NCBI GenBank assembly: GCA_018398765.1
Contig: JAHBMJ010001644.1
Coordinates: 1 to 22,500 of the forward strand
Direction: 5' to 3'
Source: Chromera velia
Taxonomy: Eukaryota; Sar; Chromeraceae
DNA length: 22,500 nucleotides
Part shown: positions 1 through 9,123 of the stretch, in pieces
Position numbering within the stretch: the stretch's first letter is position 1
Layout of the letters: each line of letters opens with the position of its first letter
Position numbers and translations under genes: made by a program
Notes under the pieces: generated by a model
What the model saw: the letters and a program-made list of their open reading frames with translations, nothing else
Database searches by the model: none
Told to the model about the DNA's origin: nothing

Positions 1-486
1 TAGGTTATAAGTTCAAGTTCTGTCATGCAAGGTTCGTACTTCTCTCTAAAGCAATGCTCTATTGCTTTCAGACTGACTGATCTGCATAGACTTGCATTGC
101 ATGTGTATTGACTCATAGACGGCGCGACGCCATGCATGCGGCTAGGCTCGGCATGCGCGCGGCTCATTCCATTCTGACATATGGAACCACTTATTGTCAC
201 TCAGACGCTCACATCGTTACGCACGTTGGAGAGCGGCAGTTAGTTGGCTAGCATAACGGAGCTCATAGGTCGTAAGTTCAAGTTCTGTCATGCAAGGTTC
301 GTACTTCTCTCTAAAGCAATGCTCTATTGCTTTCAGACTGACTGACCTGCATAGACTTGCATTGCATGTGTATTGACTCATAGACAGCGCGACGCCATAC
401 ATGTGGCTAGGCTCGGCATGCGCGCGGCTCATTCCATTCTGACACATGGAACCACTTATTGTCACTCAGACGCTCACATCGTTACG
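1..486. repeat. 265-bp tandem duplication (about 1.8 copies)
   Basis: The sequence from 1 recurs from 266 with a constant offset of 265 bases. The second copy runs to 486, where it breaks off abruptly into unrelated sequence (a C-run and an A-run). I count under ten substitutions over 221 aligned bases, so the duplication is fairly recent. The unit contains several near-palindromic words (GCATGC, GCATTGC, CATATG). The array may continue to the left of the window. No convincing coding potential is seen; the short open frames on both strands are not supported by anything else. Confidence 0.9.
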
Positions 487-1250
487 GGAACTTTCCCCCC
501 CCGCGCGGAAAAAAAGCCCAGAGGAAAGCGCCCATCTGAACCCCATCTGACGCACGCATGGCGCAACATTCAGCCTTTCGGGGCCGGGTTTTTGCCGAAA
601 GACAGCGTGCATGCACGTGGGCTGGGGTATTTTTGTTTTCTAAGTGCCCCCCGCTTCGCTTTCCGGGGCCATTCCAAAATATGCCCCTCAAGCAAGTCGC
701 ACGGAGTAGCGATCACATTATAATATATAATTACCTCGCTTCTCATGATACGTGCCCCTCAAATAACTCACACGGAGTTGCATATGCGCAGTCCTGAAAA
801 ACATATTTTGCATACATTGCTATGGCCCCCGCCACTTTGCACAGGCAACACATGCTCAAATCGTCAATCAAATTATGGCCGACCCCCTAAATAGCCCCCT
901 GAGGCACTCACCCAACTGGTTGAGATTGATTGGGTGTATCCTGTACGTAGATGTACCGCCGCAATGGTGCAAGAAGAGAATCATAGCAGAAGTGCGCGGG
1001 CCTCTGCAGGGGTCTTTGGCCGGGGTCTGAACTGAACTGCCCTCCGCGGGGCGTTAAAATTAAGTGCCCCCGGCGTGTCCCTGATCTATTGTCTTTCCGA
1101 GAAACTCGCACGGAGTGAATGACCAAAAGTTTTTCCGGGGCCAATTGTGGCGCACGCGACCTCGGATGGCAGACCGCAACACTCCACGCGCGGAGCACAC
1201 CAGCAAACGTTTTGATCACACCATGATCACACCAATGTTGTTTTTTCTGC
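487..1250. repeat. Degenerate interspersed-repeat zone with CGCACGGAGT motif
   Basis: No gene is seen here. The stretch has patches of shared words: TAAGTGCCCCC at 641 and 1061; TGCCCCTCAA at 682 and 753; and CRCACGGAGT at about 698, 769 and 1107, flanked by a small inverted repeat (AACTC...GAGTT at about 765-779). CCGGGGCC recurs at about 663 and 1135. This looks like fragments of an old repeat family rather than unique DNA. A short AT-rich patch (TATAATATATAAT, about 719-731) lies between two motif copies. Confidence 0.5.
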
Positions 1251-1395
1251 AGATCGACAAACAGATCATGCAGCCAGTGAATAATCGACAAGACCTCTGT
1301 TCTGCGACAGTGAACTAAAGAGTACGCAAAAGCGGGAGAACACTGAGTGATTGAGAAAGAGTAAGAAGAGACGTTTGGAAAGATCTAAAGAAGAA

Positions 1396-1769
1396 GTAAG
1401 TTGAACGCGAAAGACCAAACGACGAGAGACAAAAATACTTTCAGAAAAAACCTGATTGGAGAGGAAACAGTTTTTAAAAGAGGGTATTCGCTCAGAACCT
1501 GTCTTCCTCCAGTCGGAGAGCAAGCAAAGTCAGTGTTTCTCCTGCCTTTATTTTCACTTTTCCGTTCCGAATTCTGGTTCCTTCACGTTGTTTCTTTCAT
1601 TCGTGACATTCCACTGTCTCCTCCTTCCAGCCTATCTTCTCTTGTTTTCTCTTGCCTTGTGCTCGCTCGGTTGTGCCTCTTCTTCTGTTTCCTGTTAGCT
1701 TTCTCTGCTTTCTGTTTCTTGCTCAACACGCACACCATCCACGACGTTGTTTTGCGTCCCCGCCTGCAG
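1396..1769 (+). other. Probable 5'-UTR intron of the downstream 613-codon gene
   Basis: A textbook donor (GTAAGT at 1396-1401) follows a purine-rich stretch. About 370 bases later the acceptor CTGCAG ends at 1769, after a long pyrimidine-rich tract (about 1540-1735) that includes CTCAAC as a possible branch region. The next exon would start at 1770, 41 bases before the ATG at 1811. Upstream open frames close before the donor (stop at 1316-1318), so the first exon would be noncoding. A second possible acceptor, CAG ending at 1798, lies even closer to the ATG. The intron is inferred from splice signals only. Confidence 0.55.
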
Positions 1770-1810
1770 AGGCTTGAAGGAAACAGACGACAACTCAGGT
1801 GAAGGTCGAT

Positions 1811-3652
1811 ATGCCTTGGGACGAAAACGTCGCCGATCGGGGCGGCGGAGTGCAGCTTCCTCCGCATCCCCAAACACAGTCGCAACAGTCCTTTCCCGAC
1901 ATGCAGCAGCCGCACCTTCAGCATCAGACCCCACCCCAACAGCAGCCGGCTTTTTTCCCCGCGCTGCCCCTCGAAAATGGACGTCACGTGCAGCTGGCTA
2001 TCGCCTCCAACTTTTACCTTCCCGAAGGATGCATAGGGCAGTACACATGCACAGTCCATCCCTTCGAGGGTTTGTGTTGGGGGGAGGGGAAGTATGAGTT
2101 GGCGGTTTGCCGAAGCCCCAAGGGTGTGCCCTTCATTCATCTGATCAAAGCAGGCACTTTCGACAGATCCCAGACTTTCATTTCCTCCTGCGCAGGTGAG
2201 AGCTATGCAGTCGGGTCGGGAGAAGACGCCCGTCCGTCTTCCTCCACTCGTGACGAGAGTGATGACAAAACTGTCGTCAGTGTGAGTGACGAGAGTTCGC
2301 GCAGTGAGACGAGTGACGCGGGGTCGGTCCAGGACACCTTGGATGAGTTGACAATCCGCCAACTCTCCAGCTCCCATGAAGAGGAGACTAGAGCCTCCCG
2401 CCGTGCCGTGGCACGTTCCTACCTCACAGCAACAGAAGCAGCGTGCCTGGCAGGAAACGTACAAGAGTTTCTCAGAATAGCCGTACGCATGGGTGCAGCC
2501 GATCCCTCGAACGACTCCCCTCAGCCCTCCTCTGACAGTCAGAAAGGTCACACTAGGGAGGGAAACTCAGGTGGGGGGTCGGGGGGAGGTTGGCGGCCTG
2601 TTGACTCCGATCGGCGTTCGTGGAGGGCCGCCAAGAGAAAGCGGCTCCGTCTGAAGTTGGCATCCATTGCCACCGTTTCAGACAATGTCCGCATCTTCAA
2701 CGCCCTCGAAAGGTTGGGAGTTGAGCTCTCCTCCAAGCGCGTGATCGCCGCAGTGCGACGTGCTGCGACCCGTCATGACCACACCCGCGTCTGGGATTCT
2801 TTGTTTACCGCCGGGCGTCTGCAACACAGATGCGTGGAGAGATTTGTGGTAGCAGCGATTGAGCATCGAGCCTGGCGGTGTGTGTTTTGGGCAGCTATGA
2901 AGGGCGCGGTTGGGCGTCGGTGGTTGGTGCATCGGTTGGTGCAGAGGGGGGATCTGACCCTTCTGTCCCGCCTGCAGCGGGCAGGGTGGCCGTTGAAGTG
3001 GAGGGGAAGGGAAGATCTCAGAGATATTGCTCTGTCCTCTCGCGCCGCCCACGTTGCGCTGTGGGCGAATGAAGTCGCTGCGGTCGAGGCGTCCACGAAG
3101 CGACGCGGAAGGCACGACAGGTTGTGTGCTGACGCACGCATCAGTAGATCCTCGTCCCCCTGTCTGCGTACCGCCGCCATGGGGTCGCTGCACGGGAGCA
3201 CGATGGGGGTTGGGGGAGACAGGGGGGCTGCCTCTGCCCTCCACCACCACCACCATGCGCAACCCGATCATCAGCATCACCACACCTCCCCCCCCGCCCC
3301 CGGCTCCTCAGGCTTTGGCCTCACGGCTCAGCAGAGAGCGTCCCCTCCCTCGGGGGCCCGGCAGCAGTTCTCAGCGGCAGGCCGGGGGGGCGCGGGGGTT
3401 CGGGCGAGAGAGCGGGGTGAGGATTCATCTGGTGGGACAGACGAAGAGAGAGAGAGGCGGGTGGGCATAGGGCGGGAAGGCAAGGGAGATCACACAGACG
3501 CCAGAGGGCGTCTCCATGCGGGAGGTGAAGGAAGAGTGCCGAGCCACAGACAGGCAGGAGCACCCCCCACTCCGAGCAGCAGCCGTTTCCTTCTTCCCTC
3601 GTTGCCCTACGTACCTGCAGACGCCCACTCCAGCTTCCGGGTTGGGCGGTAG
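1811..3652 (+). CDS. Hypothetical 613-aa protein with degenerate ankyrin-like helical hairpins
   Basis: This is the longest open frame in the window and has no stop for 1.84 kb. I take the ATG at 1811; the frame is open four codons further up, but only to a GTG. Residues 1-47 are Gln/Pro-rich. Residues 48-128 form a compact, hydrophobic, Cys-containing block. Residues 136-200 are Ser/Asp/Glu-rich and probably disordered. Residues 206-229 resemble an ankyrin hairpin (AACLAGNVQEF...GA). A Gly-rich linker (253-260) and a basic NLS-like patch, AAKRKRLRLK (273-282), follow. Between about 310 and 425 are four further helix-pair segments spaced about 30 residues apart, which look like degenerate ankyrin repeats. 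The C-terminal third is low complexity, with two His runs (478-482, 489-491) and Ser/Gly/Arg-rich sequence. I do not recognise the family. The NLS-like patch hints at a nuclear protein, but that is inference. Long antisense frames opposite it are treated as shadows. Confidence 0.72.
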   Translation: MPWDENVADRGGGVQLPPHPQTQSQQSFPDMQQPHLQHQTPPQQQPAFFPALPLENGRHVQLAIASNFYLPEGCIGQYTCTVHPFEGLCWGEGKYELAVCRSPKGVPFIHLIKAGTFDRSQTFISSCAGESYAVGSGEDARPSSSTRDESDDKTVVSVSDESSRSETSDAGSVQDTLDELTIRQLSSSHEEETRASRRAVARSYLTATEAACLAGNVQEFLRIAVRMGAADPSNDSPQPSSDSQKGHTREGNSGGGSGGGWRPVDSDRRSWRAAKRKRLRLKLASIATVSDNVRIFNALERLGVELSSKRVIAAVRRAATRHDHTRVWDSLFTAGRLQHRCVERFVVAAIEHRAWRCVFWAAMKGAVGRRWLVHRLVQRGDLTLLSRLQRAGWPLKWRGREDLRDIALSSRAAHVALWANEVAAVEASTKRRGRHDRLCADARISRSSSPCLRTAAMGSLHGSTMGVGGDRGAASALHHHHHAQPDHQHHHTSPPAPGSSGFGLTAQQRASPPSGARQQFSAAGRGGAGVRARERGEDSSGGTDEERERRVGIGREGKGDHTDARGRLHAGGEGRVPSHRQAGAPPTPSSSRFLLPSLPYVPADAHSSFRVGR

Positions 3653-4802
3653 GCAGACAGATAGACAAAAGGTAATGGACAGACTGAGGGAGGACGGGAG
3701 GGAATTGAAGTTGAAGAATGGGGTGGGATTGGTTGGTCTCAGTTTCTTTTATTTTCTTTTGATGTTTCTGTCAGTCCGTCATATGGTCTGTCTGGCTTCA
3801 TCTTTTTGTTTCTTTCGGAAATGCTGAAAGAAAGAAAACGAGAGGAAAAAAAAATTTATTTTAAAAAGAAGTGACGAACGAAGCAAAGCAAACCGGAAAG
3901 ATCAGATGGATTCCTCTGGGAAAAACCCCGCCTGCCCGCCCGTCCTCCTTTTCTGTCTTCTGTCGTATCCTTGTTTTTCTATCTGTCTTCTGCCTGCGAC
4001 TGTCCGCTCGTCATGCCTCTCTCTCCCCCCCTTCCACCTACTCGGTTTCGACCTTAAGGAAGGAAGAGAGGGGGGCGGGTGAGGGTGTACGTCCGTCCAA
4101 TGAGAGCTGTGATTGTTGTGTGCTGTGGCTTAAAAAAAGTTGCGTGTCGTTTCTGACCCTCTCTTCACTCCTGTCCCCGGCTGCCTGTACGCCAAGGACA
4201 AACGGTTGCGATGTGTTTCTTCTTCTCTTCTCTTCTGTTTCCTGTCCTCTTTTTGCCAACAAGACAAGACAAGGCAAAGAGAAGAGGGGGCAAGGCAAAG
4301 ACAGCAAACACGGCCGATTGAGCAGAGCAAGACCGAAGGGAGGGAATCTGTGAAATGTTCTGTCGACTCATTCAGCTCAAGGAATTCAGTTGACTCTTCT
4401 GGTAAAAATCGCTCCACACACATGACATGCCAATATTTCTTCGTCTGTTTGTTTGTTCTTGCTTGGTTGCTTGCTTACTTGCCGGAAAGGAACGAAGAAG
4501 GAATGAGTGGAAGAACAAAGAGAGAATCCAACCAAACAGGTATAAGCATGTATTAGAAATCTATCTTGTATTCTTGCTCCCTTTCTTCTCTTTCTCCCCC
4601 TCTCCTTCCTCCTCCCCTGTCACCCATCCCATCTGTTTGCTCTTCATCCCATCCTCTTTGCGTGTTTGTGACAAGAAGAAGACTAGGAAGAAAATGAAAG
4701 AGAACTCTCTCTCTCTCTCTTTCGAACTTACGGCTCGGTTTTCAAGAGGAAGAAAAAAAAGGGAGACGCAAAAAGAAAATGAAACATCGAGAAATGAAAC
4801 TC
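3653..4802. other. Noncoding stretch after the 613-codon gene
   Basis: It begins with the likely 3' UTR; an AT-rich patch at about 3846-3866 could hold a poly(A) signal variant, but no perfect AATAAA is seen there. From about 3900 it becomes alternating pyrimidine-rich (about 3920-4040, 4140-4260, 4560-4670) and purine-rich (about 4045-4110, 4260-4340) blocks. A (CT)8 tract lies at 4705-4720. Open frames here are biased products of the purine/pyrimidine runs (Ser/Phe/Leu or Lys/Glu/Arg) and show no domain. Confidence 0.6.
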
Positions 4803-4882
4803 AGAAAGAAAGAAAGAAAGAAAGAAAGAGAAGAAAGAAAGAAAGAGAAGAAAGAAAGAAAGAAAGAAAGAAAAAAAGAAAG
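4803..4882. repeat. (GAAA)n / (AAAG)n microsatellite, imperfect
   Basis: About 80 bases of tetranucleotide GAAA repeats interrupted by AGAAG units and one A-run. It sits in a longer purine-rich block (about 4670-5240). The opposite-strand motif TTTC recurs at 11937-11973 and 13599-13740. Confidence 0.95.
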
Positions 4883-5241
4883 TGCATGGAAGGAAGGGAA
4901 GTCGGTCATCTATCTGCAAGTCTAGAGAGAGAAGCGCACGCGAGGAATTTTGAATCGATCGAGAGTTGAGAGAAAGAAGGAAAGAAAAAATGAAAGACAG
5001 ATCGATCGGTCGTTTTCGAAGGAACAGGAGACCCGAAAAGGGGAAAGCTAAGCAAAGTGACCGTCGAAGGAAGGGGGAAAAAGCCATACAATGCGGAAGG
5101 AATGAGGAAGACCCTTTCGATTTTATCGACTAAGTGAAGGAGGGACGATACACAGACAAGAACCAAAGAGAGGGAGAGAGATGAGGAATAGGGTGAGTAT
5201 TCATGGAAGAGAGGGAGGGTGGGGAAGGTGGGACGTGGTGC

Positions 5242-5268
5242 GGTGCATTGCAGAAGCAAGTGCATAGC
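5242..5268. repeat. 27-bp dispersed repeat, copy 1
   Basis: GGTGCATTGCA, four variable bases, then CAAGTGCATAGC. It matches the segment at 5561-5587 at 24 of 27 positions, in the same orientation and 319 bases apart. It stands out because the surrounding sequence is low complexity and shares nothing else. Confidence 0.7.
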
Positions 5269-5560
5269 CTATGTTTCTTTCTCCCTTTCCTCCTTCCTTC
5301 CTTCCTTCGAGCGTCTTGCTTCGTGTCCTTTGGTCTCCTGCTTGCCTGCCGATCTCTCTGTCTTCCCTCCGTTCCCTTTCCTTCCATCCATTCTTCATTC
5401 CGAGCAATTCCCCGGTGGGTGGTGGAGGGAGGGAGGAACGTGAGGAAAAGGGAGACATGAAGAAGAGAGTAAAAAGCGGGCGATAGATGTGGATAGACAG
5501 AAAGAAAGAGCGAGCAAGAAAGGGAGGCAATCTGTCTGATGGTCAGTCTCAAGGCGTTGT

Positions 5561-5587
5561 GGTGCATTGCATAGTCAAGTGCATAGC
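5561..5587. repeat. 27-bp dispersed repeat, copy 2
   Basis: Second copy of the 5242-5268 segment. The three differences all fall in the central four bases (GAAG versus TAGT), so both arms are conserved. Confidence 0.7.
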
Positions 5588-6249
5588 AGCTCCTTCGATC
5601 GATCGAACCGGACGGTTGGGTGGACGAATCTCCTACCCCCCCTCCTCTCTCCTTTCCCTCCCCTCCCCCCCGGGTTCCTTTTCTTTTCTTGGTTTCCAGC
5701 GAGGGCAATGAACAGATGAACGAAGAGAAAGGGTCACGAAGGCGCCGTCCTTCAACCAGTGACGTCAAAAAAAAATTCTCGGAAACCGCTCCCATCTCTC
5801 TTGTCCTCACTGTCTGTCTGCTTTTCTCTTCTTCTGCTCTCTACTCATTCATACTTGCAAGAAAAAGAAGCGGGGTGGGGGGACCGTCGCTGACTTCTTT
5901 CGAGAGGGCTCGCGGCAAGGGTTCATGCAACAAACCCGCCGATAACACACACACAAATCACGAAGAACAATGCAAGACAGAAGGAAAAAGAGAGAGAGAG
6001 AGATTCGTCCTGCCTCGATGAGCCCAGCCCAGCCCCTCCATCCATTCCCCGGTCTTCCCTCGATTGCATGCGCTCGATCGACCCGTTGTACATTTGACAG
6101 AGGACATTCATTCGACTCTTCTCACTTAATTGTTTTGTCTCTACCGATCTCTGGCGTAATCCTCGGCAAAAATATTTTCCTTTCCGAAGCCGGTTCCAGG
6201 GATTCAACTTCAGTCGAATCCTCTCCACCCGACTTTCTCTTTTTCGCAG

Positions 6250-6358
6250 AGACGGAGCGAAGAGACAGGCACCGACGACGTACGGGGGAAGAAAGAAGAG
6301 AGATCGAGCGAAAAAGACGCGAGGCATGCTTCGGAGGAGAGAGGGAAGGAAAAAAAGA
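6250..6358 (+). other. Weak candidate internal exon (Arg/Glu-rich)
   Basis: A pyrimidine-rich acceptor (TTTTTCGCAG ending at 6249) and a strong donor (GTGAGT at 6359-6364) bracket 109 bases with one open frame. That frame encodes a charged Arg/Glu-rich peptide. The purine-rich composition alone would produce such a peptide, and there is no partner exon that I can identify, so this is recorded only as a possibility. Confidence 0.15.
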
Positions 6359-7381
6359 GTGAGTGCACTGAGGGCAGAAGAGGGGCTTACCAAATGGAAG
6401 GAAGTGAGAGGGCAAGAAACAAGGCGGCCGGAGGAGATGGCAAGAAGAAAGGAAAAACAGAGACAAGAACAGGATGAAATAAACAAACACCGTGTGCGAG
6501 AGAAAGAGAGACGGTAGAAGAGGCCGAGAAAGAAAGACCCGCAAAAATGTAAACGGGGAAAGTTCAAGGGCAAAAATTTTAACGGAGAACGAGAAAAGTA
6601 CGGAGATCGCAATTGGAGATCCCTCACGCTTCTTAAAGTGAGATGAGAGATCGAAGAAAGAAATGCAAGACTGACCGACTCTCTTCCTGCACTTATTGTA
6701 CTTACCCGAATTATTTGAATGAATAAATGTGCTGCTCTCTCTTTCCCTTTCCTTCCTATGCGTATGGTTCTCTTTCCTTCTTTCATTCATGTTTTTCTTC
6801 TCTCCTCCTCTCTTCTCTCTTGCATGGCTAATCGAAGTGTTCGTGCTGCTCTCTTCTCTTCGCTCCTCTTTTCTTCTCTTCGTGGTTCCTTTCGCTCCTT
6901 TCTTCGTGCTTTGTCTTCTTTGGCCCCTTCTCCTTAAGTGTCGTGTCTGCTCTCTCTCCCTTGTGAACTCCTCTCTCTGTGTTTACAGTGAGTGAATGTC
7001 TCTCTCTTTCTCTCTTTCTTTGCCGACAAAAATTCTTCCGCTGAATGCTTGCTCAAAGCGAGCCTCTCCTCCGTTTAAGTGCATGAAGTGTCGTTGATCG
7101 ATTGTCTTCTTTCTACCTCTCTTTCTTTCTTTCGCCCCCTCGTTCTCTCTCTCTTTGTCTCTCAAGTCTTCATCTCTTTCTTCAAGGACTTCCTTTCTGC
7201 TTCCGTGCACTTTTTCTCTCTCACCTGTCTGAGTTTCTCTTTTAAAAATCCCTTCCATTCTACTTTCCTCCCCCTCTTCCTTCTTCTTTTCTTGCATGAA
7301 TTTCTTCTTTGCCGTGTTTCTCGTGTTTCTCCTCTCGAAATGGATGGATGGATGATGATTAATGGACAGACAAATGATGTG

Positions 7382-7411
7382 CCTTCCCTTCCCTTCCCTT
7401 CCCTTCCCTTC
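7382..7411. repeat. (TTCCC)6 pentanucleotide microsatellite
   Basis: Six perfect tandem copies of a CCTTC-type unit inside a pyrimidine-rich block. A different pentanucleotide (GGAAA) occurs at 12216-12247. Confidence 0.95.
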
Positions 7412-9065
7412 TGTCTTTCTACTCTTTCTTTCTTTCTTTCTTCTCTTCCCCTTCTCGCACGCTTCTTTCTGCATGTTTACCTGGTGTGCGCAGACTCTCT
7501 CCCTTCTTCTTTCTTTCAGTCCTTCAGTCAAAAATGCCTTCGCCCCCTGCCTCTTTCCTTCTCTGCCCCCCTCTTGAACTCCCTCTTTCTGGCACCCTCC
7601 TTAATACTCTGTTGCTGAATGGTCTCTTCTCTCTCTTCTTTTGTTTTGTTTTGAAGAGAAGATCAGACAGACAGAGAGAGAGAGAGACGGGGAGGCCCCC
7701 CCCCCGGCCGAATCCTTCCTTCCGACATGCATATCCATGCATCCATGCATGTGTGAGATGGTCGACGAGCAAGAGCAACAGGGGAGAGGTCGACAGAAGA
7801 GGCGGCAAGCAAGACGAAAAGGAAAAGGAACGAGCGAGGAGAGAATCGTGTCTGCCTGCCTGTCTCAACCATCCCCCCAACCAGAAGAAGAAGAAGAAGA
7901 GTGAGTGCCAGAGAGAGGGAGGGAGAATCCAATCTCTTGTCTGCCTCTTGCATGCATGCGTGCATGTGTGCGAGCGCGATTATTCTGTCTGTCCGACATG
8001 CATGGTCTTCTTCTTTTCTTTCTTCCTTTCTTTGTTTGTGTTGTGTTCCTTTCTTGGCTTCTTCGCTTCCCCCGTCACCCCCTCTTCATCAGTTCCACGT
8101 TTGCTTCCCTCCCTCAACATTTCTCCCTCCGGATGCCTCCTTCTGACCCGTCTCCTGCCCCCCTCTCTTTTTCTCCTACATCTTTGTTACATTTGTCTCT
8201 CTCTGTCGTGCCTTTTTCTCTCGTCACGTCTTCGTCTTCCCTGAATAGATGGAGTGCTTCCCTATTTCTAGCTTTCTCCCCCCCCCTCCCCGTGTGTGTC
8301 GACCAAAAGTGTTCGTTCGCTCCTCCATACTCACGTCGTCAGACGGACGGACAAAATGTTTAGGAAAAATGATTTGACGCGAAGACAACAAAAGTGAAAG
8401 CACGCGAGCATTTCAGAGAGGCAAAGCTACCACAACAGAACGAAGGGTCTAGTCATCATCAGTCAAATCGATGTGAAGAGCCGAGGGATGATAAATGCGT
8501 TTTCTCGACAAGACAAAACCTGCATGGAGGGAAAGAAGAGGAAGAGGAGGAGAAATGAAAGGAAAAGGGGAGAAGGAATAAAGTGGACGGACAGACAAAG
8601 AAAGCATGGCAGACAGAAAGGGGAAGAAAAGTCGGTAACGACAATTCAGCTGTCTGACCGTCTGTCCGTCTGCTCGATCGTCTTTCTTTCCTTCCTTCCT
8701 TTCTTCTTCACGTCTGTCTATCTATCTATCAAGAGAGACTGACGGACTTTTTATTCCATTCATCGCCTGTATCTCTGTACAAATAAGTGCTTTGACTCTT
8801 TCTTCATTTATTTGTTCACTGTTGAAAAGGGGAAGGGAAGGGTAAGCTCAGCCAGTCGGCTTTCTCCGCTCTCTCTTTTTATTTTGTCATTCATCGCTCC
8901 TTCCTTCGCTCCCGTTTTTTCTCTCTCTCTCTCGTTTCTTCCCACGTCAAGTGCCCAAGGGTCGCTTCACTCCCAGCCGAGCAAAAGTTAATTGCGTCTG
9001 TGTGTGCGTGTGCGTGTGTGAGTGCGTCTTTTGGCTGTGAGTGCCCGTTGATTTGTTTGTTGTAT

Positions 9066-9123
9066 GATGTCTTGGATCTTTGGTTGCTGCTGAGGATGTC
9101 TTGGATCTTTGGTTGCTGCTGAG
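9066..9123. repeat. Perfect 29-bp tandem duplication
   Basis: The 29 bases from 9066 (starting GATGTCTTGG, ending TTGCTGCTGAG) are repeated exactly and immediately from 9095. Because the unit is complex sequence and not a microsatellite, perfect identity points to a recent event. Confidence 0.95.

Larger units (their letters stand above)
4883..9065. other. Gene-poor polypurine/polypyrimidine patchwork
   Basis: About 4.2 kb with no supported gene. Purine-rich blocks (for example 4883-5220, 6250-6660, 7660-7920, 8340-8640) alternate with pyrimidine-rich blocks (5265-5405, 6730-7330, 7380-7650, 7980-8290, 8870-8950), often switching within a few tens of bases. Short repeats include TTCC at about 5291-5308, GA at about 5990-6002, GGAT at about 7339-7354, GAA at about 7883-7900, and GTGTGC runs near 9000-9020. 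Reading frames are compositional only, apart from the candidate exon listed separately. Confidence 0.6.

Noticed and set aside
1583-2551. 322-codon minus-strand open frame
   Set aside because: It lies antisense to the 613-codon gene and partly over its intron. Its peptide is Cys/Leu/Gly-rich without domain structure, and the plus-strand frame is longer and has protein-like segments.
4427-5087. Lys/Glu/Arg-rich and Phe/Ser-rich frames through the GAAA tract
   Set aside because: Compositional products of a microsatellite, with no start context, domain or splice support.
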